This document shows, in pieces, positions 29,471-36,409 of a stretch of 39,697 bases of DNA. Numbering within the stretch: the first letter of the stretch is position 1; every line of letters begins with the position of its first letter. The translations under genes were made by a program, and so were the position numbers. Under the pieces are notes generated by a model that had not been told where the DNA came from, searched no databases, and was given only the letters and a program-made list of their open reading frames with translations. The stretch is from a virus: positions 1 through 39,697 of IMG/VR virus record IMGVR_UViG_3300042945_001923. The stretch is one strand, 5' to 3'.

Positions 29471-29785
29471 TTAGCCGTTGGCTCCGGCGTGTCCGCACTG
29501 GCAGCGGGATTTCCCATCGGCAGGCCTTGGCTTTGATGCTTCGCGACCCTTCATTCCATCGCCCCCTTTTCGGCCAGCTTTGGCTCGGCTAAATGCATCG
29601 ATTTCGGAACGCGAAAAACGACTTTCTGTAACCACCATCCCAATTCGACTGATCGTGTAGCCTCGCCCAAAGCGATCTTCCATGGATGGACGGTTGCCAG
29701 TTGTGTCAGGCCGCGACTTTGTTACGGGCTTTGGCTTTGAATCAGCGCATGCGCAGGCTTCTTCGTAGGTGCTTGGGCTAATCAT
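29471..29785 (-). CDS. Hypothetical protein, 104 aa, tail region
   Basis: The ATG at 29785 overlaps the upstream stop (ATGA). The central part (RFGRGYTISRIGMVVTESRF, then SRSEIDAFSRAKAGRKGG) looks like a helix-turn-helix-like or polymer-binding segment. The ends are Pro/Lys/Gly-rich, and the C-terminus has CQCGHAG. Coding potential is supported by coupling on the upstream side. Function unknown. Confidence 0.6.
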   Translation of the reverse strand: MISPSTYEEACACADSKPKPVTKSRPDTTGNRPSMEDRFGRGYTISRIGMVVTESRFSRSEIDAFSRAKAGRKGGDGMKGREASKPRPADGKSRCQCGHAGANG

Positions 29786-30189
29786 AAAAACTTCGCAAAC
29801 CGCTTACGGTCTGCCTCGGTGGCGTTTTCGGAGATGGAGAGGATTTTGCCGTTGCGCTCGATCACGACTTGGCGAGGCGTGTTCTTCACGACGCGCAGGA
29901 GTTCGCGGTAGTTCGCCGCATAGGCGTGCATGTAGGCCACGGGGTGCTCGGGATTGGCTGCGGCGAATGCCTCTGCCTCGGTCGTCATGCGACGAGAGAC
30001 TTCGTCTGCGCTCTCCCCGGTCTCGGGGTGCGACGAGTGGAACCAGAAAACAGTGCTCTCCTCGCCAGAGTTGCGAACCACGCGCGTCACAGGCGCGCTG
30101 TCGCTTTCAAATTTAAACCCCAGCGTCGTCAGCGCGGTGGCGACGCGGATGTTTTGCGTGCTAAAAAGGCTCAGTATTTGTTTGCTCAT
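29782..30189 (-). CDS. Hypothetical tail-region protein, 135 aa
   Basis: Located between the tail tube and the chaperone genes. The N-terminal LFSTQNIRVATALTTLGFKF leads to a middle with EESTVFWFHSSHPETGESA. The C-terminus has helices (AAANPEHPVAYMHAYAANYR) and a strand QVVIERNGKILSI. It is likely a tail assembly factor, since several lambda-like phages have one or two extra genes here. No family recognised. Confidence 0.68.
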   Translation of the reverse strand: MSKQILSLFSTQNIRVATALTTLGFKFESDSAPVTRVVRNSGEESTVFWFHSSHPETGESADEVSRRMTTEAEAFAAANPEHPVAYMHAYAANYRELLRVVKNTPRQVVIERNGKILSISENATEADRKRFAKFL

Positions 30190-30246
30190 TGTTTGGGTGG
30201 AGCGGACCGCCCGGCTATGCAGGCGGCCCGCATGGAGAGGGACGAA

Positions 30247-30612
30247 TTAGGCTGCCGTCATCGTGGTGCCGTAGTGGCGAGCGCTTAGGCTCATGGACTC
30301 GAACTGCTCAGCGGCAAACTTGGTGTCCAGTTTCGTCACGATGGTCGTGCCGCCGGATGGGAGACCTGCTCCGGAGATCGAGAGCGTGCCGCCCACTGTG
30401 GCGCTGAAGGAGCCCGTGCGCATGCCTTCGATTGAAATTTCGGTGACTGGTTCCGATGCCGCCACGGCGACAACTCCACCCTGGTCGTCTTTGACCTCGG
30501 AGAGCGATGTGGACTCACTTTTGGTGAGGCCGGTTACGATGAGGCCAGACACATCGGGAGTGCCGAAGGTGGCCGAGGAAACTGCTGAAGAGCGATAGAT
30601 TGATGCTGCCAT
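30247..30612 (-). CDS. Major tail tube protein
   Basis: A 121-aa beta-rich protein (SGLIVTGLTKSESTSLSEVK, GVVAVAASEPVTEISIEGMR, TGSFSATVGGTLSISGAGLP) in the position and size range of short tube proteins that stack as hexamers. It lies between the tail-completion gene and the chaperones. The leader is G-poor (AACCCAAACACCT before ATG) and preceded by TTTGACAC, matching the capsid gene leader, so strong expression is expected. Confidence 0.78.
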   Translation of the reverse strand: MAASIYRSSAVSSATFGTPDVSGLIVTGLTKSESTSLSEVKDDQGGVVAVAASEPVTEISIEGMRTGSFSATVGGTLSISGAGLPSGGTTIVTKLDTKFAAEQFESMSLSARHYGTTMTAA

Positions 30613-30641
30613 AGGTGTTTGGGTTCACCGACTGGCGGGTG

Positions 30642-31043
30642 TCAAATTTGCGTCAGGCCGAGGACGATTTCTGAAGAGGTCAGCCAGCGCTCGTTGGCGG
30701 TGGATTGGGAGAACGAATTGAGCACAGCACCGGCGAGGTGGAGCGATGGCGGCAGGAAATCGACAAGCGCGGACGGGTCCAAAATCTCAGCCTTCAGCGC
30801 GTCGCTGAGTGCCTGATGCGTCGGCAGGGATTCTTCGATGACGCATGGCGTGGAGATGACGATCTGGGCCGTGACCTTGTAGAGACCAAGCGCCACCGGC
30901 TCGACGGTCTCGCAGGCGCAAAAGACAACCGGCTGGTCTCCGGGAATGGTCTCGGCGGATTGGCCGGTGTGGATCGAGGAGTCGGCGAACGGGACGGTGG
31001 AGACGAGCCACTCGCGGAGGGATGATTCGATGGAGGCGTTCAT
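30642..31043 (-). CDS. Tail completion (terminator) protein
   Basis: A 133-aa protein directly upstream of the tube gene. SIESSLREWLVSTVPFADS at the start and ALGLYKVTAQIVISTP in the middle fit the alpha/beta tail-terminator fold (lambda gpU/HK97 gp10 class). The C-terminus WLTSSEIVLGLTQ is the edge strand. It is ATGA-coupled to the head-closure gene. The assignment rests on order and size as much as on sequence. Confidence 0.65.
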   Translation of the reverse strand: MNASIESSLREWLVSTVPFADSSIHTGQSAETIPGDQPVVFCACETVEPVALGLYKVTAQIVISTPCVIEESLPTHQALSDALKAEILDPSALVDFLPPSLHLAGAVLNSFSQSTANERWLTSSEIVLGLTQI

Positions 31044-31363
31044 AGTGAGGAGCCGGGGACGATCGTGGCGACGAACTCGAAGGGCGTGCCGGTCTGCTCG
31101 CGCACGGTGGCCACGGTGTAGGTCTTGCCCTCCACCAGAAGCTGCTCGCCACGGCGGGGAGCGGATTGCAGGGCGGAGGCGAGAAAGCGCGCGGTGAATT
31201 CGCCGCCTTGGCGCAGGCCGCCGGTTTCCAGATCAAGGCCTATGGCGATGGCAGAGAGGCCGACGCGGATGCTCTGCCCGCGAAATGTGGCGGGCTTGCC
31301 GAGGAGCGTATTGCGCGCGGTGGCGGCGAGGTTTTCGAGGTGGTCTTTTTGCGCGGGCGACAT
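31040..31363 (-). CDS. Head-tail connector/head closure protein
   Basis: A 107-aa protein. A helical start (KDHLENLAATARNTLLGK) is followed by a beta barrel-like part (GEQLLVEGKTYTVATVREQT, FEFVATI), as in SPP1 gp16/FII-type stopper proteins. It is the first gene after the head-operon terminator. Its ATG lies 12 bases after a TTTTGACAC motif, the same spacing as in the connector and portal genes. Confidence 0.65.
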   Translation of the reverse strand: MSPAQKDHLENLAATARNTLLGKPATFRGQSIRVGLSAIAIGLDLETGGLRQGGEFTARFLASALQSAPRRGEQLLVEGKTYTVATVREQTGTPFEFVATIVPGSSL

Positions 31364-31379
31364 GCCAGAGCGGATGTGT

Positions 31380-31416
31380 CAAAAGAAAACGCCCACCGGA
31401 TTAGGTCCGGCGGGCG
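31380..31416 (-). terminator. Rho-independent terminator after head genes
   Basis: On the minus strand an 11-bp stem (CGCCCGCCGGA paired with TCCGGTGGGCG, one mismatch, 5-base loop) is followed by TTTTCTTTT. It lies 28 bases after the stop of the last head gene and just before the neck genes. Confidence 0.85.
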
Positions 31417-31444
31417 TCTTCGGGCTGGCGCGGGGAATGCGCTG

Positions 31445-31681
31445 TTATTTTTTCTTTTTGGGTGACTCTTCGACTTCGACTGGCGCAGGTGCGGCGGATG
31501 GCTTCTTCGCGTGGCGCTTGAGAGTATCGTTAAGAGATACAACGAGCGTTTCGTCTGCGGTGAATTCGCCGGCGACTTGCTTGGCTTTGAAGTCTGCGAG
31601 CTGCTCGCCGAGCGGGACGCTTGGCAGGTGCTTGACCTGCCAGGCGTCGCCGGTGCGAGTGAGCGTGATTGCGAGGCGCAT
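31445..31681 (-). CDS. Small protein after capsid gene, 78 aa
   Basis: The sequence MRLAITLTRTGDAWQVKHLP looks like a small beta domain, followed by helices and a Lys/Pro/Ala-rich tail ending in SPKKKK. It follows the capsid gene by 5 bases and is closed by a terminator. It could be a head decoration or neck protein, but nothing in the sequence proves it. Confidence 0.65.
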   Translation of the reverse strand: MRLAITLTRTGDAWQVKHLPSVPLGEQLADFKAKQVAGEFTADETLVVSLNDTLKRHAKKPSAAPAPVEVEESPKKKK

Positions 31682-31686
31682 GTGGC

Positions 31687-32592
31687 TTAGGCCGAGACGA
31701 TGCGCTTGAGGGCGGCGGCGTGGCCGAGGGCGAAGCCGTAGTTGACTTCGAGAACTTGCTTCTCGGTGTCGGTGTCAGGGTCGCCCCATGCGCGGTATTC
31801 GATGGTGAGGCCGGTCTCTGGATCGACTGCCACTTCGTAGGCGGTGAGGTTAGCGCGGACGCCGGGTGATGGCTGCACAGGTGAGAAGGCAACCAAGATT
31901 GCTTCTGGGAGTGCGACCATGCCGACGAGGTTTTGGCTGTTGCCGGGGATGAGGTTTGTGCCGATGACATCGAAGCCAGCGATCTGTGGCAGGCGACCAT
32001 TCTGGATGGCGGATGCTGTGCCGACTGCGGCGGCGTTCTTGATGCTGGCGTCTTTGAGGAGCGCACCTTCATAAGCGTTGTCGAGGATCATGACGCGGCT
32101 GGACTTTGCCCACTTGGCTTGGTCGAGAGCGGTCTTGATCGTGATCATGTCGTCGGAGTCGAAGGCAGAAGCTGCGCCGGTGTGGATCGCTGCGCCGTAG
32201 TTGGCGAGGGTCACGACGGAGAGAATGTCGCGGAGGATGTCCTCGGCGAGCTTGCGGCCTTTCTGGAAGCCGAATTGTTCAGGATTGAAGTAAGGCTGGC
32301 GGGCGAGTTCGCTCGATGTAAACGAGAGCGCTTGGTATTTGCGCTTGTTCACAGTGACTTCGCGGCTGTTGATCGCGTTCGTGTCGCCGAAAGAATAGGT
32401 TCCGGTGAAGTCGCTCGTCGCGTCAGTGGCGAGAGGGAAGAAGGGAACGGCGATCTTGTCGGTGCCTTGGAGTGGGACCGAGTTGAACACGGTCGAGAAG
32501 GCGGTGATGGGAAGAAGGGATTCGCGCAGGGCGACGAGCGCGCTGTCGAGAACCACATTCAGTTTCAGTTCGGATGAGATGGTGGTGGCCAT
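31687..32592 (-). CDS. Major capsid protein, HK97-type fold
   Basis: A 301-aa protein directly after the protease-scaffold gene. The N-arm (LNVVLDSALVALRESLLPIT), the E-loop-like stretch (KIAVPFFPLATDATSDFTGT), the spine helix region (GFQKGRKLAEDILRDILSVV) and the P/A-domain strands (QIAGFDVIGTNLI; GMVALPEAILVAF; TGLTIEYRAW) follow coat protein order. The leader is nearly G-free without a Shine-Dalgarno. It is an abundant structural protein. Confidence 0.85.
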   Translation of the reverse strand: MATTISSELKLNVVLDSALVALRESLLPITAFSTVFNSVPLQGTDKIAVPFFPLATDATSDFTGTYSFGDTNAINSREVTVNKRKYQALSFTSSELARQPYFNPEQFGFQKGRKLAEDILRDILSVVTLANYGAAIHTGAASAFDSDDMITIKTALDQAKWAKSSRVMILDNAYEGALLKDASIKNAAAVGTASAIQNGRLPQIAGFDVIGTNLIPGNSQNLVGMVALPEAILVAFSPVQPSPGVRANLTAYEVAVDPETGLTIEYRAWGDPDTDTEKQVLEVNYGFALGHAAALKRIVSA

Positions 32593-32642
32593 GGTGTGTT
32601 AGGTGGTTGGTTGGGTTTTCGTGAATTATTGCGGTGTCAAAT
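32593..32642 (-). promoter_or_regulatory. G-poor leader of major capsid gene with TTTGACAC
   Basis: The minus strand reads AAATTTGACACC, then after the scaffold stop AACCCAACCAACCACCTAAC and ACACC before ATG: 27 bases without a G and no AGGAG. The pattern recurs at the fibre (18479) and tube (30612) genes. Confidence 0.45.
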
Positions 32643-33132
32643 TTTTGGCCGCGATCTCGAGCGCCTTGCGGTTCGCGCGGAAGATGCGGGTCTTCTCGGC
32701 GCCGGTGGCGTTCTTCCACTGGTCGTAGATGTTTTCCGCGTTCTGCGTCGGCAGGACTTCGGGGATTTCGCGGGCGGCTGAGAGGCCAAGGCTGCGCTCG
32801 AGGCGAGCGAGGGATTCGCGCTCGGTGGCGATTTCGCTGCGGAGGAATTCGATATTTGCGCTGGCTTCTTTGAGTCCGGCCACGGCTGCATCGCGCTCGG
32901 CAATGACGGCGTTGTATTTGGCAAGGATTTGGTCAGCGGCGGCGAGCTTGGCTTGTGGCTCGGCGGGAGCTTCGACAACTTCGGGCGCAGTAGCTTCGAC
33001 GGTCTCAGTTGCTGGTGTCTCGGCGACAACTTCGGGAGCGGGTTCGATGGCGGGTTGCTCGGCAGGAGCGGATTCGCTCACCACGGTGGCGGCGACTTCT
33101 GGCTCGATGGCGGGTTGGTTTTCGTTTTCCAT
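32626..33132 (-). CDS. Nested scaffold protein, internal start
   Basis: An in-frame ATG at 33132 within the protease gene (MENENQPAIEPEV...) has AAAGGAAAACCT directly upstream, one of the better Shine-Dalgarno sequences in the genome, with TTTTGACAC a further 12 bases back. It would yield a 168-aa scaffold made in excess of the full-length protease, as lambda Nu3 is made from within C. The product is acidic at its N-terminus and coiled-coil at its C-terminus. Confidence 0.72.
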   Translation of the reverse strand: MENENQPAIEPEVAATVVSESAPAEQPAIEPAPEVVAETPATETVEATAPEVVEAPAEPQAKLAAADQILAKYNAVIAERDAAVAGLKEASANIEFLRSEIATERESLARLERSLGLSAAREIPEVLPTQNAENIYDQWKNATGAEKTRIFRANRKALEIAAKNLTPQ

Positions 33133-33741
33133 AGGTTTTCCTTTTGCAAAGGTGTCAAAACGAGCGCGGAGCATTTCGGGTGTGGCTGTTGCCGCTGCGG
33201 CAACGCCTTCCTCGATGGCGTCGGCAAATCCGAGTGCGACGGCTTCGACCGCATCGAGCCATGTCTCAGCGTCCATCATTGCGCCGATTTCCTCCGCATT
33301 GATGCCGGTCTTCCTCACATAGGCGTTGCGGAGATTGACTTTGAGCTTGTCGAGTAGGTCGGCTTCTTTGCGGAGGTCTTTGCTCTCGCCCATGCTCACC
33401 GTCCACGGGTTGTGGATCATCAAGAGTGCGTTATCGGCCATGTAAACGGGAGCGCCTGCCATTGCGATGACGCTGGCCATCGATGCGGCCATGGCGTCGA
33501 TGTGGACGGTCAAGCCGCCTTCGTGCCTGCGGAGGGCGTTGTAGATTGCCGTGCCTTCGATGACGCTGCCGCCCGGAGAATTGATGCGGAGGTGGATGTG
33601 CTGGCCTGAGAGTTTGCCGAGGTCAGCGAGGAATTCTTTGCTGCCTGCGCCGAAAGCACCGATCTCGTCGTAGAGAGTGACGGTGGTTTCGTTGTTGCCG
33701 GTTTGTTCCAGTGCATAGAATTTTGGGGTGGGTGTGGTCAT
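32626..33741 (-). CDS. ClpP-like prohead protease fused to scaffold
   Basis: A 371-aa protein with ATG at 33741 (ATGA with the portal). Residues 1-185 are an S14 ClpP-type protease: NSPGGSVIEG (54-63), catalytic S87 in DAMAASMAS, H110 in LMIHNP and D174 in GFADAI. Residues 204-371 are Ala/Glu/Pro-rich and then a coiled coil (LARLERSLGLSA), typical of a scaffold. The order portal, protease, scaffold, capsid is that of lambda B-C-Nu3-E. A much longer upstream frame (to 34047) is inside the portal and is rejected. Confidence 0.9.
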   Translation of the reverse strand: MTTPTPKFYALEQTGNNETTVTLYDEIGAFGAGSKEFLADLGKLSGQHIHLRINSPGGSVIEGTAIYNALRRHEGGLTVHIDAMAASMASVIAMAGAPVYMADNALLMIHNPWTVSMGESKDLRKEADLLDKLKVNLRNAYVRKTGINAEEIGAMMDAETWLDAVEAVALGFADAIEEGVAAAATATPEMLRARFDTFAKGKPMENENQPAIEPEVAATVVSESAPAEQPAIEPAPEVVAETPATETVEATAPEVVEAPAEPQAKLAAADQILAKYNAVIAERDAAVAGLKEASANIEFLRSEIATERESLARLERSLGLSAAREIPEVLPTQNAENIYDQWKNATGAEKTRIFRANRKALEIAAKNLTPQ

Positions 33742-35225
33742 GGTTGTGCGGGTGGTTGAGATGGTTCCTCGTCTCCATCCGGCTCGGCGGGTTGTTGCGC
33801 GGCGATGCCACGGCTGACGGAGTTGGGGAAGACTTCGGAAATGTTGAGGCCGAGGGCGTCGCACTTGGCTTTGCGGCGGAGGAAGGTATCGATGACATCG
33901 TCCTCTTCTTCGGTGGCTCGGAGGCCGAGCATGTTGAAATATCGCGTTGGCGAGAGGTGGCCCTTGTCGAGCTGCTCGCTGTAGGCGCGGGCGTCGCGGC
34001 CGCTGTCCACGGTGATCTTGCGTGGGGCAAGCCATTCGTGCCGCCACCAGTCGTCACCGGGGTATTCGAGGCGACCGGCCTGCATTTCATGCCACAACCA
34101 ATATTTGTAGAAGGGACGGCAGAACTGATCGATGACCTGCTGCTGGAGGCGCTCGAGGAAATTCTGTGTGACTTCCAAAACGGCGCGCTGCTCGGTGCCT
34201 GCCAATCCGACACTCACCATCATGGCTTCTGGCGGCAGTCCGATGGCGAAGGCGACATCGGAGCGGAGGGCGCGCATGACTGCTTCGTAGGTCTGGCCGG
34301 GGATGTCGTTCTTGAAGGCTTCGAGCTTTTCGCCTGGTTTAAGGCGAGGGAGGAGGATTCCGTTCGGGAGGTCGGTGGTTTGAAGGTCGCCGACTTCGTT
34401 GGTGGTGGATTTCAGTCCTGCGCCGAGGCCGATCTTGGCGACTTCGGTGGATGTCACCATGTAGCCAATTTGCGCGCCTGCCTTGTATGCGCCTTTCACG
34501 AAGCCGTTTATTTCGGAAATGTCGCGCAGGTTGGAAACTGCGGAGTGGAGCCACGAGACGCCGCGCGGCTGGCCGTGCCTGCGGATGTGCCGCATGTGCA
34601 GCACTTGGTCAGCTGAGATTTCTTTGCCTCCGATCGTGTAGCTTGCGGGCGCTCCGAATTGATCGAGGCGCACGCCGTCGTGGGTCATGTCATCCGGGTT
34701 GCCAAAGCTGGCAGAGCCACCGATGGCTTCGCCGCCGATGAAGCGGACGCGGGCAGCGCCTTCTCTGGTCTTTAGGAATTGCGCGAAGAAGTCGCCGTCG
34801 ATGGCGACCTGTCGGAGGATGAGAGATTGCGCGGTGTAGAAATTGACCTGTGCCGATGCGTCGAATGCCCATGCCTCGGCGCAGTTCCGATCCTCGAAAT
34901 ACTGATCGACCTTTTTGTTCCAAGCGGTGTTGGATGTTTTTGGTTGAACGACAATGCCGGTGCCGATGGCGCGCTGTGCCAGATGCTCGACGAGGTAGGT
35001 GGCCTGCGGCGCGTTGTTGTAGAGCCATCGCGCGAGGCGCAGGATTTCCATCCGCGTGTAGGCCGTGAGTTCGCGCTTGGGGTCTGTCGTCGGCACCCAT
35101 ACGAGGCCGCGATTCAGCGAAGGTTGCGCGGCTTCAAATGCCGCTGCTTTTGCGTCGAGCTTGCGCGGGCGACCAGCGCCAGAGCGGCTGCCTCCCCAAC
35201 TTGATTTTTTTGATTTTGACGGCAC
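33738..35225 (-). CDS. Portal protein, lambda family
   Basis: A 495-aa protein with GTG start at 35225. After a basic tail (GGSRSGAGRPRK), the segments ILRLARWLYNNAPQATYLVE, FIGGEAIGG, VLHMRHIRRHGQPRGVSWLH and PPEAMMVSVG match the wing, stem and clip order of gpB-type portals. It should form the dodecameric ring through which DNA enters. The GTG lies in the 3' arm of a 6-bp hairpin preceded by TTTGACAC. Overlaps the protease start by ATGA. Confidence 0.9.
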   Translation of the reverse strand: MPSKSKKSSWGGSRSGAGRPRKLDAKAAAFEAAQPSLNRGLVWVPTTDPKRELTAYTRMEILRLARWLYNNAPQATYLVEHLAQRAIGTGIVVQPKTSNTAWNKKVDQYFEDRNCAEAWAFDASAQVNFYTAQSLILRQVAIDGDFFAQFLKTREGAARVRFIGGEAIGGSASFGNPDDMTHDGVRLDQFGAPASYTIGGKEISADQVLHMRHIRRHGQPRGVSWLHSAVSNLRDISEINGFVKGAYKAGAQIGYMVTSTEVAKIGLGAGLKSTTNEVGDLQTTDLPNGILLPRLKPGEKLEAFKNDIPGQTYEAVMRALRSDVAFAIGLPPEAMMVSVGLAGTEQRAVLEVTQNFLERLQQQVIDQFCRPFYKYWLWHEMQAGRLEYPGDDWWRHEWLAPRKITVDSGRDARAYSEQLDKGHLSPTRYFNMLGLRATEEEDDVIDTFLRRKAKCDALGLNISEVFPNSVSRGIAAQQPAEPDGDEEPSQPPAQP

Positions 35226-35245
35226 GCCACGGGCGGCGTGTCAAA
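35223..35245 (-). promoter_or_regulatory. TTTGACAC hairpin enclosing portal start codon
   Basis: On the minus strand TTTGACACGCC, a 6-base loop and GGCGTG form a 6-bp stem whose last triplet is the portal GTG start. The upstream stop TGA is inside TTTGACAC. No Shine-Dalgarno is present. The same structure precedes the gpW-like gene. Confidence 0.6.
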
Positions 35246-35516
35246 CGGCGGTGCCGTATCGGGAGCGGTCTGCGATGGCAAAAAGTTGGCGTCCGTTCGG
35301 GCCTTCGCTCAGGAGTTCTTCGACGGCCTGGAGAAGTAGCCACTTCGGGAAACTGACCTGCCCGCCTGTGCCGGTGCCGTCGGATGACAGAGAGGTGATG
35401 ACGACTTCCTCGGTGGCGCTGGCGAATGTGGCGAGCGCGAGGGCTTCGAGTTCTGCGGTTGTTTTGGTGCGGCGTAGGAAGGATTTAACGCCGGAGATTT
35501 TGTCGAGGTCGGTCAC
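35241..35516 (-). CDS. gpW-like head-tail joining protein, 91 aa
   Basis: Directly before the portal, as W is before B in lambda, and of similar size. A helix (KTTAELEALALATFASAT), a beta-hairpin region (EEVVITSLSSDGTGTGGQVS) and a second helix (FPKWLLLQAVEELLSEG) follow gpW order. GTG start at 35516. The assignment is by position, size and predicted secondary structure; sequence similarity to lambda gpW is not obvious. Confidence 0.6.
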   Translation of the reverse strand: MTDLDKISGVKSFLRRTKTTAELEALALATFASATEEVVITSLSSDGTGTGGQVSFPKWLLLQAVEELLSEGPNGRQLFAIADRSRYGTAV

Positions 35517-35537
35517 GCCTCAGAGGGCGTGTCAAAA
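35514..35537 (-). promoter_or_regulatory. TTTTGACAC hairpin enclosing gpW-like start
   Basis: TTTTGACACGCC, a 6-base loop and GGCGTG; the final GTG is the start codon. Stem sequence, loop length and 12-base distance from TTTGACAC to GTG are the same as at the portal gene, 290 bases downstream. Confidence 0.6.
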
Positions 35538-35541
35538 TGGC

Positions 35542-35573
35542 TTAACCACAGAGGACACGGAGAACACGGAGGA
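35542..35573 (+). repeat. Interspersed repeat, copy 2
   Basis: 31 of 32 bases match the copy at 7674-7705, in inverted orientation. Read on the plus strand it gives GLTTEDTENTEE. It belongs to a repeat type seen in intergenic DNA of several bacterial phyla, so it was probably acquired from a host chromosome. Confidence 0.8.
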
Positions 35574-35777
35574 GAAAAGAAAGAACCCTACGCCCAAGCG
35601 TCCTTGAGCCTCATCTGTCGATTCAGAATGTCGAAGTGTGCGCCAACTCGTTTGAGAAGGTAATAGCGACCCAATGGGAAGCCAGAGGCCCGACGGGACA
35701 CGCTATGCGGGCGAGTCAAAGATTAGAATCTGCGCGGCAGTTCAAGCGTGGCTTGAGTTCGCCGGTCACTTTCTAAA

Positions 35778-35811
35778 CTTGTTGAAAAAACAGGTCTGTA
35801 TTTTCAACAAG
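35778..35811. other. 11-bp perfect hairpin
   Basis: CTTGTTGAAAA pairs with TTTTCAACAAG across a 12-base loop. There is no run of T after it on either strand, so it is not a standard terminator. It could be a structured RNA, an attachment scar or a protein-binding site. Confidence 0.5.
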
Positions 35812-35895
35812 CCTGATGAGGTATACGGCAAGAAAGACATTCTTTGTTTATACCGCTTGCGGTATAAGTCATAAAGTTGCTGCCGTTTTTCTGAC

Positions 35896-35942
35896 AAAAA
35901 AAGACCCGCCGAATTACGCATGCAAGCAGAGGCGCGGCGGGT
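35896..35942 (-). terminator. Rho-independent terminator
   Basis: On the minus strand ACCCGCC and GGCGGGT pair across a 25-base loop and are followed by CTTTTTTT. It lies about 20 bases after the stop of the 63-aa gene and ends the packaging-side transcript before the noncoding interval. Confidence 0.85.
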
Positions 35943-35962
35943 TTGATAACCTTACGGGCGAG

Positions 35963-36154
35963 TCAAAGTTTCGACTCGATAAATTTCCCGCGCGACTGCG
36001 TGCCGCGCTGGCGGTCGAGCTTGGCCCAGCTTTCGGGTTGCATGGAGACGGATCGCGTCACGGCGGTGCGGCCTTTGGCGTTGGCTGATTTTTTGCCTTT
36101 GGGGCGGCCCGCGCCTTTGCGCGGGCCGCCGTGGGTGTTTTTTTTATCAAGCAT
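35963..36154 (-). CDS. AT-hook-like basic protein, 63 aa
   Basis: The N-terminal GGPRKGAGRPKGKKSANAKG has a GRPKG AT-hook core. Then comes TRSVSMQPESWAKLDRQRGT, resembling a ribbon-helix-helix strand and first helix. It overlaps the previous gene by 8 bases and its stop is within CTTTGACTCGCC. It is likely a small DNA-binding protein of the head/packaging region. A similar GAGRPRK stretch starts the portal protein. Confidence 0.7.
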   Translation of the reverse strand: MLDKKNTHGGPRKGAGRPKGKKSANAKGRTAVTRSVSMQPESWAKLDRQRGTQSRGKFIESKL

Positions 36155-36392
36155 TGTAAGATGCGCAGACTACGCCTTGTTTCATGGATGAGATCGCTTG
36201 GCCGATGAGTTTACACTTAACATTTGCTGGAGCGACCCAGTAGCTTCTTTCTTCCCACCATTCAATCAATTCTGGTTTTCCATTTGGGTCTATTTGCCGC
36301 GCGGTGTTTTCGTCTGGAGCGCAAACAATGGCTGAATCGTAGGTGTCCCACTCAACGCGATCAACTGGTTGAGAAATAAGGTAAAGATTCAT
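36147..36392 (-). CDS. Conserved phage protein, 81 aa
   Basis: MNLYLISQPVDRVEWDTYDS with AIVCAPDE, ELIEWW and a C-terminal KQGVVCASYNA matches a small protein often seen in phages, with aligned YDSAxVxAPxE and GVxCASFNA segments. Its function is not known to me. It is about 49 bases from the upstream gene, with a tRNA T-arm-like hairpin in the gap. Confidence 0.75.
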   Translation of the reverse strand: MNLYLISQPVDRVEWDTYDSAIVCAPDENTARQIDPNGKPELIEWWEERSYWVAPANVKCKLIGQAISSMKQGVVCASYNA

Positions 36393-36409
36393 TTTTTTGT
36401 ATAGGTTGT

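Larger units (their letters stand above)
35538..35895. other. Noncoding interval with repeat and hairpins
   Basis: Nothing convincing is encoded here; a 66-aa plus-strand frame (35674..35874) and ~24-aa minus frames have no features. The interval holds an interspersed repeat (35542-35573), an 11-bp hairpin (35778-35811), a 7-bp palindrome ATACCGC-tt-GCGGTAT near 35850-35866, and a CTTTGACTCGCCCG 14-mer (about 35711-35724) that recurs near 35953-35966. Confidence 0.6.

Noticed and set aside
33741-34047. N-terminal extension of the protease gene
   Set aside because: It lies within the portal gene and is Arg/Pro/Gln-rich; the ATGA at 33741 is the natural start.
35674-35874. 66-aa plus-strand ORF in the gene-free interval
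   Set aside because: It begins in and runs through hairpins and repeats, has no ribosome site, is against the local transcription direction and shows no recognised motif. It is left as noncoding, though not excluded.
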